In this document: in pieces, positions 10,716-22,044 of the stretch
Layout: each line of letters starts with the position of its first letter
Position numbering within the stretch: the first letter of the stretch is position 1
Origin: Adenophora triphylla var. japonica
Lineage: Eukaryota > Streptophyta > Magnoliopsida > Asterales > Campanulaceae
Reading direction: 5' to 3'
DNA: 64,000 nt
NCBI GenBank assembly: GCA_022495995.1
Contig: JAFEMH010001476.1
Coordinates: forward strand, 62,001 to 126,000
Position numbers and translations under genes: made by a program
The notes under the pieces: model-generated
Databases searched by the model: none
Told to the model about the DNA's origin: nothing
What the model saw: the letters and a program-made list of their open reading frames with translations, nothing else

Positions 10716-11940
10716 ATAGATGTGTGTGTTAATTCATTATTGTAAAATTATGCATTTTACGGTAATGAATAAAAATTAATGTTACGACGTGACGTTGTGA
10801 CGGTTGAAACACAAAAGCTTAGAAACCCGTTTAAGAATCTTTAACTTATCATGTTGAGGTCAACATGTAGTCATCGATTCTTAAATTGTCCGTGTGGACA
10901 GTCTTGAAATGCACGATTATATGTTTTGTAAATATCATCATTGTCTATTAAAATTGCTTGAATAGTCGATAGTTGAGATATTTCGGTTGCATTAATCCTA
11001 TTGTTTTCTGAGTGTATACTAGACATATATGGTTGATTACACTGTCGATTATAATCGATAGTGTTTGATTGACCTAGTCTACGTCGTGCACTTGGAGACC
11101 AAGGGGTTATGCTGCCGAAATTTCTTGATTTTCGATTATAAAGCAAGTAGACAAGGTGATATTTGCAATTCATATGTGTATTTCGGGATGGGATAGAAGC
11201 CAACCCAATTCTAAACCTAATGGACATGAATTGTCCTTTCATCATAGGGAATGATATACTTTACAACAAAAATTAAATATTAATATTTAAAATTATTCAA
11301 AATATTATGATAGATGTGTGTGTTAATTCATTATTGTAAAATTATGCATTTTACGGTAATGAATAAAAATTAATGTTACGACGTGACGTTGTGACGGTTG
11401 AAACACAAAAGCTTAGAAACCCGTTTAAGAATCTTTAACTTATCATGTTGAGGTCAACATGTAGTCATCGATTCTTAAATTGTCTGTGTGGACAGTCTTG
11501 AAATGCACGATTATATGATTTGTAAATATCATCATTGTCTATTAAAATTGCTTGAATAGTCGATAGTTGAGATATTTCGGTTGCATTAATCCTATTGTTC
11601 TCTGAGTGTATACTAGACATATATGGTTGATTACACACTGTCGATTCTAATCGATAGTGTTTGATTGACCTAGTCTACGTCGTGCACTTGGAGACCATGG
11701 GGTTATGCTGCCAAAATTTCTTGATTTTCGATTATAAAGCAAGTAGACAAGGTGATATTTGCAATTCATACGTGTATTTCGGGATGGGATAGAAGCCAAC
11801 CCAATTCTAAACCTAATGGACATGAATTGTCCTTTCATCATAGGGAATGATATACTTTACAACAAAGAATTAAATATTAATATTCAAAATATTAATAATT
11901 AAAAAAATGTGATAGATGTGTGCGATAGAAGCCAACCCCA
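10716..11940. repeat. 594-bp tandem duplication with partial third copy
   Basis: Two near-identical units start with GATAGATGTGTGTGTTAATT at about 10717 and 11311. Landmarks such as GTAGTCATCGATTC at 10867 and 11461 give a period of 594 bp. A third, internally deleted unit runs 11911-11965 (GATAGATGTGTG joined directly to GATAGAAGCCAACCCC). Each full unit holds a minus-strand open frame beginning MMKGQFMSIRFRIGLASIP, 124 codons in unit 1 and 64 in unit 2. I do not recognise this protein. The duplication may be part of the 5' region of CAC-3. Confidence 0.85.
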
Positions 11941-12058
11941 ATTCTAAACCTAAAGAAACGTGTCTTGTTGCTTTTAAGTTTGTAATCCAAATTTAGGGAA
12001 TTGTAATGCATTAATTACATCTAAACTGTTAATACATTATGAAATGCAGGAGTTAATT

Positions 12059-15000
12059 ATGTCTGGAGAAGATCGTAGTTGGATGGATAATCGTAGTAAT
12101 CCCGGTAGAAGGGGTGTCAGACCTCAATTCGTAGAAGGTTTAGAACATTTCGTGGAGTTTGCTAGAGCGCATCCCCAGTGCATGCGTGGTGATAAGATTA
12201 GGTGTCCTTGTAAAAAGTGTAAGAATAGAAAATATCTGAGTGTTGGATGGGTAAAGAAACATGTGTTAGAGGCAGGGTTTGTTGATGGTTACAAGGTATG
12301 GGTAGCGCACGGGGAGCGTTATGTGGTTGAAACAAGTGTTCGCAATCATCCTACTGTATCAAGTGGTCCGCCAAGGGAACCTGAACATTTGATTGATGAA
12401 GAGGAGCCGTCTCGGTTTGGATGATATGGTTCGAAATGCGGCCGGCCCGTAGTTTGATTGGAACCCTAATCCAACAGAGGCACCAAATCCCGTTGCAAAG
12501 AAGTTTATGGATTTAATGGACTCGCAAATGAGAAAATTCATCCTGGTGCAAAGGCTACAGTGTTAGAGCAAGTGAGTGAGCTTCTAACTATCAAGGCTGA
12601 TACAAATATGAGCCAGCATACTTACGATCGTATAATGTCATGGGGACATCGGATGCTACCCGAAGAAAATAATATGGTTCACAATTTTTATGAGACGAAA
12701 AAGTTGGTGGGGCAGATCGGTCTTGGGTATGTTAAAATTGATGCTTGCAAGAATTAGTGCATGCTTTTTTATAAAGAAAATGAGGGCCTCGATACATGTT
12801 CAATATGTGGACTTAGTAGGTATAAGCCACAACGCCGTGGTAGTGCCAAGCACAAGAAAAACGTGCCTCGGGCGCAGCTTACGTTATATGCCGCTAATTC
12901 CTGTGTTGCAACGAATTTACGCATTGAAAGAAAGCTCGTAAGCCATGCGTTGGCACAAAGAGTGTCCTCGTGAAGAGGGTGTGATGACTCATCCTTCTCG
13001 ACGGTGAAGCATGGAAACATTTTGATGCCACTTACCCCGATTTTGCCGCGGATCCTAGAAACATAAGGTCAGATATGTACAGATGGGTTTTCTCCATTTG
13101 GACCAGGGGCAAAATCTTATTCATGTTGGCCTGTTATAGTCACAGTGTATAATCTTCCCCTGTGGTTATGTATGACTGATCCTTATATGTATTTGAGTTT
13201 GTTCATTCCCGGCCCTTCGAATCCGTGCAAAAACATTGATGTGTATCTTCGACCTCGATGGATGAACTCAAACAACTGTGGAATGATGGTGTCCATACAT
13301 GGTATGCTTTCAAGTTGCAAAATTTTAACATGAGGGCTGCAGTGATGTGGACAATTAATGACTTTCCCGCTATGGTATGATGTCGGGATGGAGCACACAT
13401 GGGAGATTGGCCTGTCCATATTGTATGGAAAATACAGATGCATTCACACTTCAGCATTACAAGAAGCAGTGTTGGTTTGATTGCCACAGACGGTTTCTTC
13501 CTAGTGACCATCCATTTCGTAAACAGAGGAATGCTTTCACCAAAAATAGAGTTGAGCAACGGGGCCCCCCTCCTCGTCTGAGTGGGGAGGATATTTTTGA
13601 GCAGGTGTCTGAGGTGTCTGATGTCGGATGGGGAAAGAAGTTTTCAAAGGATAGACCAGACGGATTTGGTAAAGACCATAACTGGATTAAAAAGAGTATA
13701 TTTTGGGAGTTACCGTATTGGAAGACGAACTTGATAAGACATAACCTTGATGTCATGCATATTGAAAAAAATGTGTTTGACAATATTTTCAATACAGTGA
13801 TGGGTTTTAAGGCCTCAACGAAGGACACAGACAAGGGTCGGCTAGACCTTGAAGCGATTTGCAATCGTAAAGATCTGAACATTACTAAAGTTAATGGAAA
13901 AGATTTTAAACCAAATTGCGCCCTTTGTTCACAGGAGAGGATAAGCAACGTGTTCTGCAAAGTGGTTGAAAGATTTGAAACTTCCCGATGGGTATGCATC
14001 TAATATTGGCAACCTGTGTGAATGTGGAAGAAGGGACGGTATATGGGTTGAAAAGTCATGATTGTCACGTATTATTGGATAGGTTGCTACCCATTGCATT
14101 TAGAGACATTCTCCCTAATGAAATATGGGTTGCCCTAACAGAATTGAGTGAATTCTTCAGAGCATTGACTTCCAAAGACTCTTCGTGTTGAGGATATAAA
14201 AAGACTCGAAGAGAGCATTGTGGTGACAATATGCAAGCTTGAAAAGATATTTCCGCCATCTTTCTTTGATTCAATGGAGCATTTACCAATTCACCTAGCT
14301 TATGAAGCTAGAGTTGGAGGACCTGTTCAATATAGATGGATGTATCCATTTGAACGATTTTTGGGGAGTTTGAAAAGAAAATGAGCAATAGAGCAAAAGT
14401 TGAGGCATCTATGTCTGAATCAAGATTGTCGACGAAATTGTGTCGTTTGTTTCAACATATTTTCACCTGCATATCGAGACAAGGTTCAATAAAGTGGGAC
14501 GCAATTATGATGGGGGAGTCACCGATCCCGATGGAAAAATTTCAGCTTTTTCTTCTCCCGGTCGATTCCTTGGCAATAGAAAGTGCACGCGCATGCTAAG
14601 CAAAAAGAATTAGATGCGGCTAAACTCTATATTCTCCTTAACCGTGCCGAGGTCGAGGACTACTTGAAGTAAGCATTCTTCATTCGTTACTAAGTAATGT
14701 TAATCCTAATAACTTTAATACGAACTAAGCAACTTTATGTTCTCCTTGAATGCGTATGTTCGAAGAACAGCCGGAGACATTGCGCCCGAATTGATTTCAA
14801 TAAGGACAGACAACGAATTTCCCTCCCGGTTTAATAATTATGTAAATGCCAATTCATTAATTCAATGTTTTTAATAGAATTTGAATTATGAGTTTTTTTA
14901 CTATCTATGTGTTTTTATTTAGATTTTGAACAACCTTGGAGATGCAAAAGCTGCGAGATTACAAGCATTAGCACACGGTCCGTCCTTAAGAGTGAATGTA

Positions 15001-15703
15001 TATAAGGGATATTTTGTCAATGGCTACGTATTCCACACCGAAGAATATGGCCAAACGAAATCAACTTGGAATAGCGGGGTCAATCTCAAGGGAAATCTCG
15101 ATTATTATGGCGTATTGAAAGAAGTTATTGAATTGGAGTACTTGCTTGGAAATTCTGTAGTTCTTTTCAATTGTGAGTGGCGGGACGCTGAGCGAGGCAT
15201 TACAAAACATGGCACTTTTGATCTCGTTGACTTAAAGCATTCTTCTAGGCATAATGGTGATGATGTGTTCATTCTTGCATCTCAAGCACAACAGTGTATA
15301 TGACCCCCTACCCCGTCGACGAAGAGAGTCTAGCGGATGGTGGGCCGTATGGAAAACCAAAGCAAGAAGCACTTTTGATATACCATTGCGTGCAAAAACG
15401 TCTACTTCAAATATTGATTCATCATTAAATGATTGTTATCAGGAAAAGGAAATGCCTATACCTCTGATTATTGACTTGAATGATAATGTCGAGGAGGATG
15501 AAGCATTAATGGCCGAAAACACCCGTCCACTAGGGGAGGAAGTCACTTTCAATGAAATCGATGATGACAATGTGGAGGATGAGGAAGGAGAAGAGTATAT
15601 ATCTGGGTCCGATGATGAAGATGAGGAAGAAGACGACGACGAGGAAACTAGTGAAGAAGAAATTGAATTTTGTAGTGATAGTGATCAAGATTGTAGTGAA
15701 TGA
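12059..15703 (+). pseudogene. TNP2-type CACTA transposase (decayed, nearly full length)
   Basis: A TGCAG acceptor at 12049 precedes the ATG. 12059-12330 is the transposase-associated domain with its Cys cluster (RCPCKKC) and the motif VGWVKKHVLEAGF. 13020-13990 is the TNP2 core: LPLWLCMTDPYMYLSLFIPG, then FPAYGMLSGWSTHGRLACPYC (broken by a frameshift near 13370), then RHNLDVMHIEKNVFDN. 13990-14640 is DUF4218 (HDCHVLLDRLLPIAF, FPPSFFDSMEHLPIHLAYEA). 14926-15303 is DUF4216 (YYGVLKEVIELEYL, FILASQAQQ). An acidic tail follows to 15703. At least four frameshifts or stops break it (about 12424, 12757, 13333, 14003). Known family role: cut-and-paste transposition in the nucleus. This is the best-preserved TNP2 in the window. 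Confidence 0.9.
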
Positions 15704-16064
15704 ATCAGTTTAGTTTTAATTCAGATAATGTTTTGTATATAATGTTTACATTTTATATCACTTATCACTGTAATATTATTTCAAATTCAAGCAGTCCAAG
15801 TGAACTCCATTATTTTGCTTCTTTTTGTTTTTAGTAAAACAACCTTATCTGAAACCACTGGTCCATGTGAACTCCATTATTTATTGTTTTCATATTGTCA
15901 TTTCTATTTTAAAGCTGCAAGAAGTGCAATGCTGACAGGACACCAAGTCCAAACTGTTACCCACGTTTTGTTTACTTGGTTACTCTTTACATACTATGTA
16001 ATATTTAAATTTTGTTCTACTTGATAATATTTTCTGTCTACATATATAATATACTAGTTTAGAT
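15704..16064 (+). other. Spacer between the two CAC-3 genes
   Basis: AT-rich sequence with the block CATGTGAACTCCATTATTT repeated near 15800 and 15865. No gene seen. Confidence 0.4.
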
Positions 16065-16432
16065 ATGTCGGGTCGAGGTGGCAATCGTTCAAAGAGAGGG
16101 AAGGTTGCGGATTTTGTCCATCGTCTTGTTTCACCAAGGACGGGAGGGAGGGGATCTACTTCTGGTTTTGGACATAGTGAACCATCCGAGCGGGTTAATT
16201 TGGACGCAATTATTAATGAGGAAGGAAAAATGGAAATATCTATCTCTCCCAGTGGCCAGTAAGTATCATTTAATTGTAAATGTCATATATATAATGTTTA
16301 CATTTTATTATTGTCTTTTTATTTGTATATATATTGATATATTGTTTTTTAATTAATATCTTGATAGGTTTATACATGCATGGTGGTGGTAGCGGTAGCA
16401 GCAGTGGCAGCGCTCGTGGTTGTTAAACATGA
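16065..16432 (+). pseudogene. Second CACTA gene, internally deleted remnant
   Basis: The ATG at 16065 opens MSGRGGNRSKRGKVADFVH and stays open to a GTAAGT donor at 16260. After a short AT-rich intron, an acceptor near 16368 leads to a Gly/Ser tail (HGGGSGSSSGSARGC) and a stop at about 16425. Position and start (basic, Ser/Gly-rich) match the second gene of CAC-1 and CAC-5. The central NW..LP..R exons are missing, so this is a deletion derivative. Confidence 0.55.
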
Positions 16433-16494
16433 ATTTTCATTGACATGTAATTAAACAAACAAACAAACAAACAAACATATGTAGTTTCTTTTTC

Positions 16495-16682
16495 CCTTTC
16501 CCTTTTTCCCCGGCCTTTCCCCGGCCGTTTCCCCTTCCCTTTTCCCCTTTCCCCGTTTCCCCTTTCCCCTTTCCCTTTTCCCTTTTCCCTTTCCCCCTTT
16601 CCCCGGCCGTTTCCCCTTTCCCCTTTCCCTTCCCCTTTCCCCTTTCCCCGGCCGTTTCCCCTTTCCCCTTTCCCTGTCGCTT
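16495..16682. repeat. TTTCCCC pyrimidine minisatellite
   Basis: A run of CCCTTTCCC-type units with inserted CCGGCCGTTT blocks; strictly purine on the other strand. Lys/Gly open frames across it are repeat products. Confidence 0.85.
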
Positions 16683-16869
16683 GATTTGGACAAACATATG
16701 TATTTTATTTGATGTACAAGCGAAACAGGTTGTTTGTGTGTGTTTGTAGTTTGTAATTGGGTTGTTTGTGTGTGTTTGTAGTTTGTAGTTGTTTAAAACA
16801 GTTGTTTGAACAGTTAACAGTTTACAAACCTTTTACGGTGGTTTAATAATAAAACAATTTTTTTTTAAA

Positions 16870-17361
16870 TTGCCAGATTACCGACGGAAATTTCCGTCGG
16901 TAAATTAATACAAAAAATAAATAATTCTATTTTTCCGCGGAAATATCCGTCGAAAAATAAAAATTAAAAATAATACTCAAAATATCGACGGACATATCCG
17001 TCAGTTTAGGGTTTATATTCCGACGGACATATCCGACGGTAAATATTATGATTTCCGACGGTTATAACCGTCGGTAATGGTTTTTATTTCCGACGGATAA
17101 TTCCATCGGTAACCTCCGGCGAATGCTCCGGTTAACCGGCCGGCGTAACTCATTTCCGACGGACGTTTTCCGGCGGAATTTTAGATTTTCCGGCGGATAA
17201 TCCGCCGGAAATACCGGCGAAATTTGTCCGTCGGTATTACCAACCAATTATTTCCGACGGAACCCGACGGACAAATTCCGTCGGTAATATCCATTTAGCG
17301 ACGGATTTGTAGAATTACCGACGGAAATTTCCGTCGGTAAACGGCCTTTTTCTAGTAGTGT
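16870..17361. repeat. CAC-3 right subterminal repeats and terminus
   Basis: About a dozen inverted CCGACGGAAATTTCCGTCGG-type repeats with the variants GACGGACATATCCGTC and GACGGTTATAACCGTC. Terminus CTAGTAGTG at 17361. Confidence 0.92.
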
Positions 17362-18943
17362 TTTCAAACCGTGAAACAGGAGCTATAGCAATCTTGTGCT
17401 TGTTCCAGTTGAACATCACCACATTATCCCTGCCCCTATAAGTAATATCATGATCATGTTGCCATGGACGACCCAGTAACACATGACACACATCCATATT
17501 CAGCACATCACAAACGACTTCCTCCTTATAGTGTTTCCCGATAGAAAGGGGAACCCTACAAGTACGTGACACCCTGAGTTCGGAACCCGTATTCACCCAC
17601 CCCAAGCCATAGGGTTTCTCATGCGGTTCAGTTTTCAACCCAAGGAAATCAACTAATTTCTGCGAAACTAAATTTTCAGTGCAACCATTATCAATAATTA
17701 AATTGCATACCTTGTTAGCAACGGAGCAGTATGCGCAAAAAAGGTTCTTCCTCTGTCCCTCATCCTTGGAAGATAACAACATCTGTTGAAGATCACAACC
17801 CACATGCTCCTCGGATTCCTCCTCCGCAAACTCGGCCCCTTCATACTCATCATTCTCCTCCTCTACTTGCTCTTCGTCTTCCTCCCCTAAAAATGCAGCA
17901 GTTGCCCTACTAGGGCAAACGTTGGACCTATGACCATATCCCTGACAGCGAAAACACTTATCTCCCCTCGGTTTGGCATACGGATTAGCTGTTTTCTGTA
18001 CTGGCGCCTTGTTTACTGTCGAGTTGCTCGCTGCCACACGGTTCCCTGTCGCACTGTTTCCCGCTGAACTGTTCCCGGCTGAACTGCTAGTCACCCCCTT
18101 CTCCTTGTTACACCCTTCATCAGCACCGCCTTGCGGACTCCATTTACGAAAAGGAGCATTAAAGACCCTTGTACTCGACTTTTCCATAAGCTCCGCTTTC
18201 AAGGCCAGAGTAGAAGCATCCGTCAAGTTCCGTACTTGATGCAAACCCATCTTGTCCTGTATTGAGGCCTTCAGGCCATTAATATAGCGTGCAACCTTTT
18301 GTTCCTCAGACTCGTCAATCTCCACCCTTGCCGTGTATCGCTGAAACTCAGTAGTGTACTCATCAACCGTCCTTTTGCCTTGTACACAATTGAGATACAA
18401 CTTATACAAAATCTGCTCATAATCTGCGGGCAAAAATCTCCCTGAGATCAACTGCTTCATCCGTCTCCAAGTCCTAACTGGTTCCTTCCCTTGCCGTCGC
18501 CTCTGCACTACCAGTTTATCCCACCATACTGCAGCAGTACTCTTCAAGCGAATCGCTACCATCTTCACCTGTTTATTAGCAGGTACCTCCATGACCTCAA
18601 AGAAGCGATCGACATTAGTCTGCCAATCTAGAAAATCCTCTATGCCCATGGTTCCATAAAAATGAGGGATTTCAGCCTTGATTCTATAATCATGGCGATT
18701 TTGATTGTTACCTTGTTCTCCGTCATCCTCAACGATTTCTTCCTCCGAACTGGATCCATCTTCTTCCCGGTTCTCCACCCTCTGCGGACGGTGAACGTGT
18801 TCCTCCCTGTCTCTTTCACCCCTACGGTCTCGATTACCATTATGACACTGTTGAGCAGCAACCAACGCAGCGATCTGTGTAGTCAACGCAGCGATGGCGT
18901 TAGTAATCCCCTCGATATCAGCCTTGGTAGCCTGATCTCCCAT
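17362..18943 (-). CDS. gypsy-1 Gag-protease, truncated by CAC-3
   Basis: One open frame of about 525 residues from MGDQATKADIEGITNAIA. Residues ~95-250 are the retrotransposon Gag domain (FYGTMGIEDFLDWQTNVDRF, KSTAAVWWDKLV, LPADYEQILYKLY). Residues ~330-345 are a CCHC zinc knuckle (CFRCQGYGHRSNVC). An acidic linker follows. Residues ~415-500 are the aspartic protease, with NLIIDNGCTENLVS where the family usually has D-S/G-G at the active site, and the downstream flap motif HVLLGRPW. The last 16 residues before the stop at 17315 are read from CAC-3 and do not belong. Gag coats the RNA and protease matures the polyprotein; both act in cytoplasmic particles. Unusually well preserved compared with the rest of the window. 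Confidence 0.93.
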
Positions 18944-18980
18944 GATTCCTCAGTATGATGTAAAAGACAGGATATGGCCT

Positions 18981-18992
18981 GCTCTGATACCA
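18981..18992 (-). promoter_or_regulatory. gypsy-1 primer binding site (initiator tRNA-Met type)
   Basis: Minus strand reads TGGTATCAGAGC two bases after the LTR end GCGTCA. This is the common plant PBS complementary to the 3' end of initiator tRNA-Met. Confidence 0.92.
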
Positions 18993-18994
18993 AC

Positions 18995-19559
18995 TGACGC
19001 AGCACGGAAGCAATAGGTTTCGTGATTAGTGCACTAATCACAAGAATTCACAAGCAATGAATCCTTAAACACAGATCTGGAATCCACCAGAAAATTAAAG
19101 AGAAATCTCTTTGAATTGAAAATCAAGAATAATAAGTTGTTTACCAAAATAAGAAGACTAAGTACTTATACTCCTACCTAGGCAGCAAATAAAAGAGTTC
19201 CCAAAAATAATAAAATATCAAAACTAAACAGTTTTCCGTAAATAAAACGCAATCAGTCTTCATCTTCCCGTCACGAGCGCGACCGCCCTTTGGCACAGCG
19301 CGGTCGCGCAACTCTCCAGAAACTTATGTCTGGCCTTCATCGTCGTCAGCGCGGTCATCCTCTCCCCTAGCGCGGTCGCGCACTTCTCCCGAAACTGATA
19401 CCCGGTTTTCATTGTCTTGAGCGCGGTCGCTCTCCCCACGAGCGCGGTCGCTCTCCTGTTCAGAGTCTCCAAACCTCGTCCACATGTCCTTTAGCGCGGC
19501 CGCCATCCCCACGAGCGCGGTCGCTCTGGCTCCTGTATCACTTTGGCATGCACATAACA
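18995..19559 (-). repeat. gypsy-1 5' LTR with GAGCGCGGTCGC repeats
   Basis: The inner border is firm (...GCGTCA before the PBS). The outer border TGTTATGTGC at 19559 is a TG candidate only, since the partner LTR is missing. A TATA-like GAGTATAAGTACT lies at about 19164-19175. Upstream of it on the minus strand, 19275-19526 has eight copies of the near-palindrome AGCGCGGTCGCTCT or its variants. Confidence 0.65.
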
Positions 19560-19627
19560 CGTATTATTGAATCTCAATGATGCATATTTTATGAAAGATG
19601 CTATTACCGATAAGTCTCTTACTCAAA

Positions 19628-19777
19628 TCATAACCAACAATAAGAACAAAAATTTTCAAAACTAACCAAAAACTCGTTGATATTTTTGGACAACAGTGCC
19701 CCCTGCCTTATGCGCGCTTCTTCCAGCAAAAGCATTCTGTTCACAAGCTCTTCTTTCCTTTCCCTCGCTTGTTTTTC
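19628..19777 (-). pseudogene. Possible exon of an unrecognised coiled-coil protein
   Basis: On the minus strand, after a GCTGCAAG acceptor, 49 codons are open (ARERKEELVNRMLLLEEARI, then RQGALLSKNINEF) and end at TGA. Charged heptad-like composition suggests a coiled coil. It lies between the gypsy-1 LTR and the MULE at 19856. It could be a host exon remnant or chance; there is no homology I can name. Confidence 0.3.
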
Positions 19778-20211
19778 CTTGCAGCTTTAAAATAAAATAT
19801 CTTAAATTATATATAGAAATTGAAAAAATAATTCGATACCGCCATTTATCTTTAAGACAAAAACTTATGTGAGAACACTATGACCCGTTTCATGAATGAG
19901 ACGGGACATTTTTGACCCATGATCCAGCCCATTGAACCAGCTTCATGACCCAGGGGGCGACCCTGCCACGTGGCAGCCTCTCATAGGCCCAAGAGACTAG
20001 TCGGATCCATGACCCGCCCAAAAAAAAAATTGCTCCAGAATTCATGGGTCCGACCCTAACACGTGGCAGCCTCTCATAGGCCCAAAAAAAAAATTAAATT
20101 TTTATATTTTGTTTTTTTTTCGGTTTGTGAAAAGTAATAGTTACTATAACATAATGTAATAATTGTATGCATATAAAGTAATAGTTTGTATACATTAAAG
20201 TAATACATATA

Positions 20212-20495
20212 CTCCCTCCGTCCCATTAGTATTAGCACAAACACTGTTTGCGCGGGAATTAAGGAATATGATATTTTAATAAAATGTTGTGAGTGTAAAA
20301 GAATGAGTGGAGAGAGAATGAGTGGAGGGTGTAATAAATTATAATGGTGTTGTGAGTATTAAAATAATGTAGGAGAGAGAATGAGTGGGATTGGGTGAAT
20401 ATTTTATTAATATAAAGTTTCCTTTTTGGGAGTGTGCGGATATTAGTGGGACGCCCAAAAAGGAAAGTGTGCTAATATTAGCGGGACGGAGGGAG
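20212..20495. mobile_element. Stowaway-type MITE, copy 2
   Basis: 284 bp with CTCCCTCCGTCCC termini and TA duplications at 20210-20211 and 20496-20497. Inverted relative to copy 1 at 6860-7143 and almost the same sequence throughout. Confidence 0.95.
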
Positions 20496-21034
20496 TATAC
20501 AGAAAAGTAATAATATTTTTCCCTATATTTTCTTCATTTGGCAAAAGTAATACTTATTATAACTAAAATGTAACAAACGTGTTATTTATATGTAATAGTA
20601 TTTGTACATAATTGTAACACATATGTATAGATATCTATATGTTTTCAAACAATAAGTTACAATGAGTTCAAATTTATCATGATACATGTAAAAGTATTAC
20701 ATTATCTATAGAAATATGTTACAATTTCATCTATCAAAGTGTTACATTTACTTGTATAAACTATTACATTCATATACATAAGTTATTACATTTCAAATGT
20801 AATACATATAGTTTGTATTACATTTGAAAAAATGGATAAAAATGAGCTTTTGTTTTTTTAAAACAGGTATTACGTTTACTTATGAACAATGTTACTTTAT
20901 ATGTATACAGTCATTACAGTAAGAGATGGTAACTATTACTTTTTCTAAACAACTGAAAAGCAGAAAAAATAATATTAAAGGCATGAGCTGTCACCCATGG
21001 ATCGACCCATCTCATACATGAGACGGATCCACTT

Positions 21035-21230
21035 TTTTTTTTTTTTTTTCTCTTTTTAAAAGAAGGGGATCAACACATTTCACCGCTCCCCCCTTGATGC
21101 ACTTCACAGAGGCGCCTAGCTATGCTAGGGAGGGCAATGTCATTCCCTCTAACCACTGGTGGGGGAATCGAACCCATGACCTCCAGGTTGGAAGCCATGA
21201 ACTCTAACCATCAGGCTAAGACCCCACGTG
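21035..21230 (-). mobile_element. tRNA-derived SINE
   Basis: On the minus strand it starts GGGGTCTTAGCCTGATGG, with a box A at 21218-21202 (TAGCCTGATGGTTAGAG) and a box B at 21174-21162 (GGTTCGATTCCCC). These are internal RNA polymerase III promoter elements. It ends in a poly(A) seen as T-run 21033-21049. An 18-bp target duplication CATGAGACGGATCCACTT flanks it (21017-21034 and 21231-21248). The duplication lies in the end of the MULE, so the SINE is the younger insertion. It needs LINE machinery in trans. Confidence 0.93.
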
Positions 21231-21282
21231 CATGAGACGGATCCACTTGTTCTTACGGACGGAAGACCACCCCTATCTTTAA

Positions 21283-21906
21283 TGCTAATCAAACAAGTAC
21301 CTACATCAAATAATTATAATTTAGTAATAAATCCTTATAAAAATTGGGACAATCATCATATCCCAGTTGTTCACATTTGATGATAAAAAACAGAACTTCA
21401 TCTATCAATGTTTACTATAATTAAGAAATCAATATCTCAAATGTTTAAACTAAAGATAAATGTGCTATCACATACTACTCGTTTAACAACATAGAAATGC
21501 ATTTACCGTATGTTTAAACTAAAAACGAGTGTGTTGTCGGATACCATCTAAACAATTAAAAATAAAAATAAATATATCGATGAGTCAAATTCTTAGTATA
21601 CTTTTATTTCTTTAAAAATAAACCAAACATCATCTTGACCATTAAACACATAACATAAAATTCAATCCAATGATTCATAATTCACATAACAAACCATTTT
21701 CTTTAATTGAATAGTTATTAATAATTATTATTATATAATTAATAAAAATGCTTAATAATAATATTAATAATAACTAGTAATAATACATAATATCAAAAAA
21801 GTAAATATTTTTATATTATATACTTTTATTTCTTTAAAAATTATTAGTAATAATACTTAATAATAATACTAATAATGATGCTATTGTAAATTATTCAATT
21901 AAATAA
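21283..21906. other. AT-rich spacer with a 200-bp tandem duplication
   Basis: No convincing gene. A segment beginning TTGAATA at 21707 recurs at 21907, and the second copy is split by the Pack-MULE after 9 bp; it resumes at 23275 (TTAATAATTATTATTATATA) and runs to about 23400. A minus-strand open frame near 21300-21400 is unrecognised. Confidence 0.6.
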
Positions 21907-22044
21907 TTGAATATAGCCAAAAACTTATAAAAAACGCGTTTTTTCTAAGCTTATGAAAAAACGTGTTTTCCCTTACGAAACGGAGTCTCTCTCTCTATAC
22001 GCAGCAACCGCTCCCTCCATTGCCGGCCCGATCTCCTCCCTAAC

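Larger units (their letters stand above)
12040..17361 (+). mobile_element. CAC-3, CACTA element, right end intact, left end not seen
   Basis: The right terminus at 17361 reads GGCCTTTTTCTAGTAGTG (complement CACTACTAGAAAAAGGCC) and cuts the gypsy gag-protease frame; the flanking bases TTT may be the TSD. Inside are a TNP2-type transposase pseudogene and a second-gene remnant. I searched 9400-12040 for a matching CACTACTAG left end and found none. The rest of the interrupted gypsy element is also absent there, so the left side was deleted or rearranged. The true left limit may include the 594-bp duplication. Confidence 0.8.
17362..19559 (-). mobile_element. gypsy-1, truncated Ty3/gypsy LTR retrotransposon
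   Basis: Read on the minus strand the order is LTR (19559-18995), PBS (18992-18981), gag-protease (18943-17362), then an abrupt break at the CAC-3 terminus. No reverse transcriptase, RNase H, integrase or second LTR from it appears in the window. The outer LTR border is provisional. Confidence 0.85.
19856..21273. mobile_element. Non-autonomous MULE-type element with 9-bp TSD
   Basis: Flanked by identical 9-bp TATCTTTAA (19847-19855 and 21274-21282). Ends are imperfect inverted repeats: the left has GTGAGAACACTATGACCCG then TTTCATGAATGAGACGGG; the right complement has GTAAGAACAAGTGGATCCG then TCTCATGTATGAGATGGG. 9-bp duplications are the Mutator signature. The interior (20100-20210, 20500-20990) is AT-rich with repeated GTTACATT/AATGTAAC words and no coding sequence. 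It contains one Stowaway MITE and one SINE. Confidence 0.82.

Noticed and set aside
13183..13999. Minus-strand frames of up to 180 codons over CAC-3
   Set aside because: Shadows of the TNP2 coding sequence on the plus strand.
16437..16697. Lys/Gly-rich open frames
   Set aside because: Products of the TTTCCCC minisatellite.
18998..19696. Longer gypsy-1 LTR ending at TGTTGTCC (19696)
   Set aside because: That border would run through an open, exon-like frame; the TG at 19559 fits better, though still unproved.
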